Of a stretch of DNA of 64,000 bases, positions 63,797 to 64,000 are shown in pieces. The position numbers and the translations under genes are program-made. Position 1 is the first letter of the stretch. Every line of letters begins with the position of its first letter. Origin of the DNA: Photobacterium halotolerans DSM 18316 (GTDB taxonomy: Bacteria > Pseudomonadota > Gammaproteobacteria > Enterobacterales > Vibrionaceae); the NCBI RefSeq assembly GCF_000425165.1, contig NZ_AULG01000017.1:62001-126000 (forward strand), given 5' to 3'. Under the pieces are notes generated by a model. That model searched no databases. It saw only the letters and a program-made list of their open reading frames with translations, and was not told where the DNA came from.

Positions 63797-63832
63797 ATTG
63801 CCTGAAGTCTTAGTCAAACAGAAAAACGCTGA

Positions 63833-64000
63833 CTACATTCTCATACCGCCATCCACTTCCAGCACCCGCCCGGTGAAATAGTCATTTTCCAGAATAAATT
63901 TCACCGCATGAGCAATTTCTTTGGCCTGACCAACACGCTTTAACGGGATCATTTTCTCAAGCCTGTCTATCGCTTCCTGCGGCATTTGATCAGCCATTGC
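63833..64000 (-). CDS. Short-chain dehydrogenase/reductase (C-terminal part)
   Basis: Only the last 55 codons are in the window; the gene continues to the right. The end of the protein reads IPLKRVGQAKEIAHAVKFIL and then YFTGRVLEVDGGMRM. This is the standard C-terminus of FabG-like SDR oxidoreductases: P-L-x-R-x-G, E-[IV]-A and TGxxxxVDGG. Cofactor and catalytic motifs lie outside the window, so the substrate is unknown. Confidence 0.85.
   Translation of the reverse strand, partial: AMADQMPQEAIDRLEKMIPLKRVGQAKEIAHAVKFILENDYFTGRVLEVDGGMRM

Overview
The window looks like chromosome from a marine gammaproteobacterium, most likely a member of the Vibrionaceae in the Photobacterium/Grimontia/Enterovibrio neighbourhood. 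The evidence is gene content: ydbH-ynbE-ydbL, ravA-viaA, nagZ, galE, a multidomain GH18 chitinase, a lipase with its LifO foldase, and a PhoX phosphatase. Family names rest on motifs and similarity recognised by eye, because no search could be run. I found no tRNA, rRNA, CRISPR array, insertion sequence or prophage.

Layout. Positions 1-3362 (minus) carry an export operon of TolC-like, HlyD-like and ABC-2 permease genes that runs off the left edge. Next come an Nramp-like carrier with an altered metal site (3533-4810) and the envelope lipid-transport set ydbH-ynbE-ydbL (5163-9157). A YeiH-type permease is followed by a cluster of two UspE-like proteins around a CPA2 antiporter (9285-14948). 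After the chitinase come a CaxA/YrbG exchanger, a DUF4105/DUF3015 pair, a slipin/NfeD pair and ravA-viaA (15045-27244). From 27573 to 37637 lie a GGDEF protein, a PstS-like protein behind a Pho box, sseA, a siroheme synthase with a decayed methyltransferase half, nagZ, a TetR regulator, a 35-aa membrane-protein gene, a CDF transporter, a Trx2-like thioredoxin and a MOSC protein. An E1alpha-E1beta-E2 2-oxoacid dehydrogenase operon, two DEAD-box helicases, phoX, galE and a Nudix hydrolase follow.

The accessory part is about 46.8-52.3 kb and 57.7-61.9 kb. hipBA sits behind three palindromic operators placed exactly 39 bp apart. It is followed by an AT-rich locus I cannot assign to a known system: an AraC-type regulator with a receiver-like N-terminus and four small proteins without signal peptides, two of them diverged paralogues. 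The regulator's best start is out of frame across an A8 tract, which suggests phase variation, slippage, decay or a sequencing error. The second accessory locus encodes a DUF2235 (Tle1-like) lipase-fold protein with a LysM-like domain and two tandem lipoproteins that look like duplicated immunity genes.

The strongest candidate for an undescribed system is 48760-52273. Many transcription units end at hairpin terminators, which helps define gene boundaries. Two Pho-box-like sites (before the pstS-like gene and before phoX) suggest shared phosphate control.
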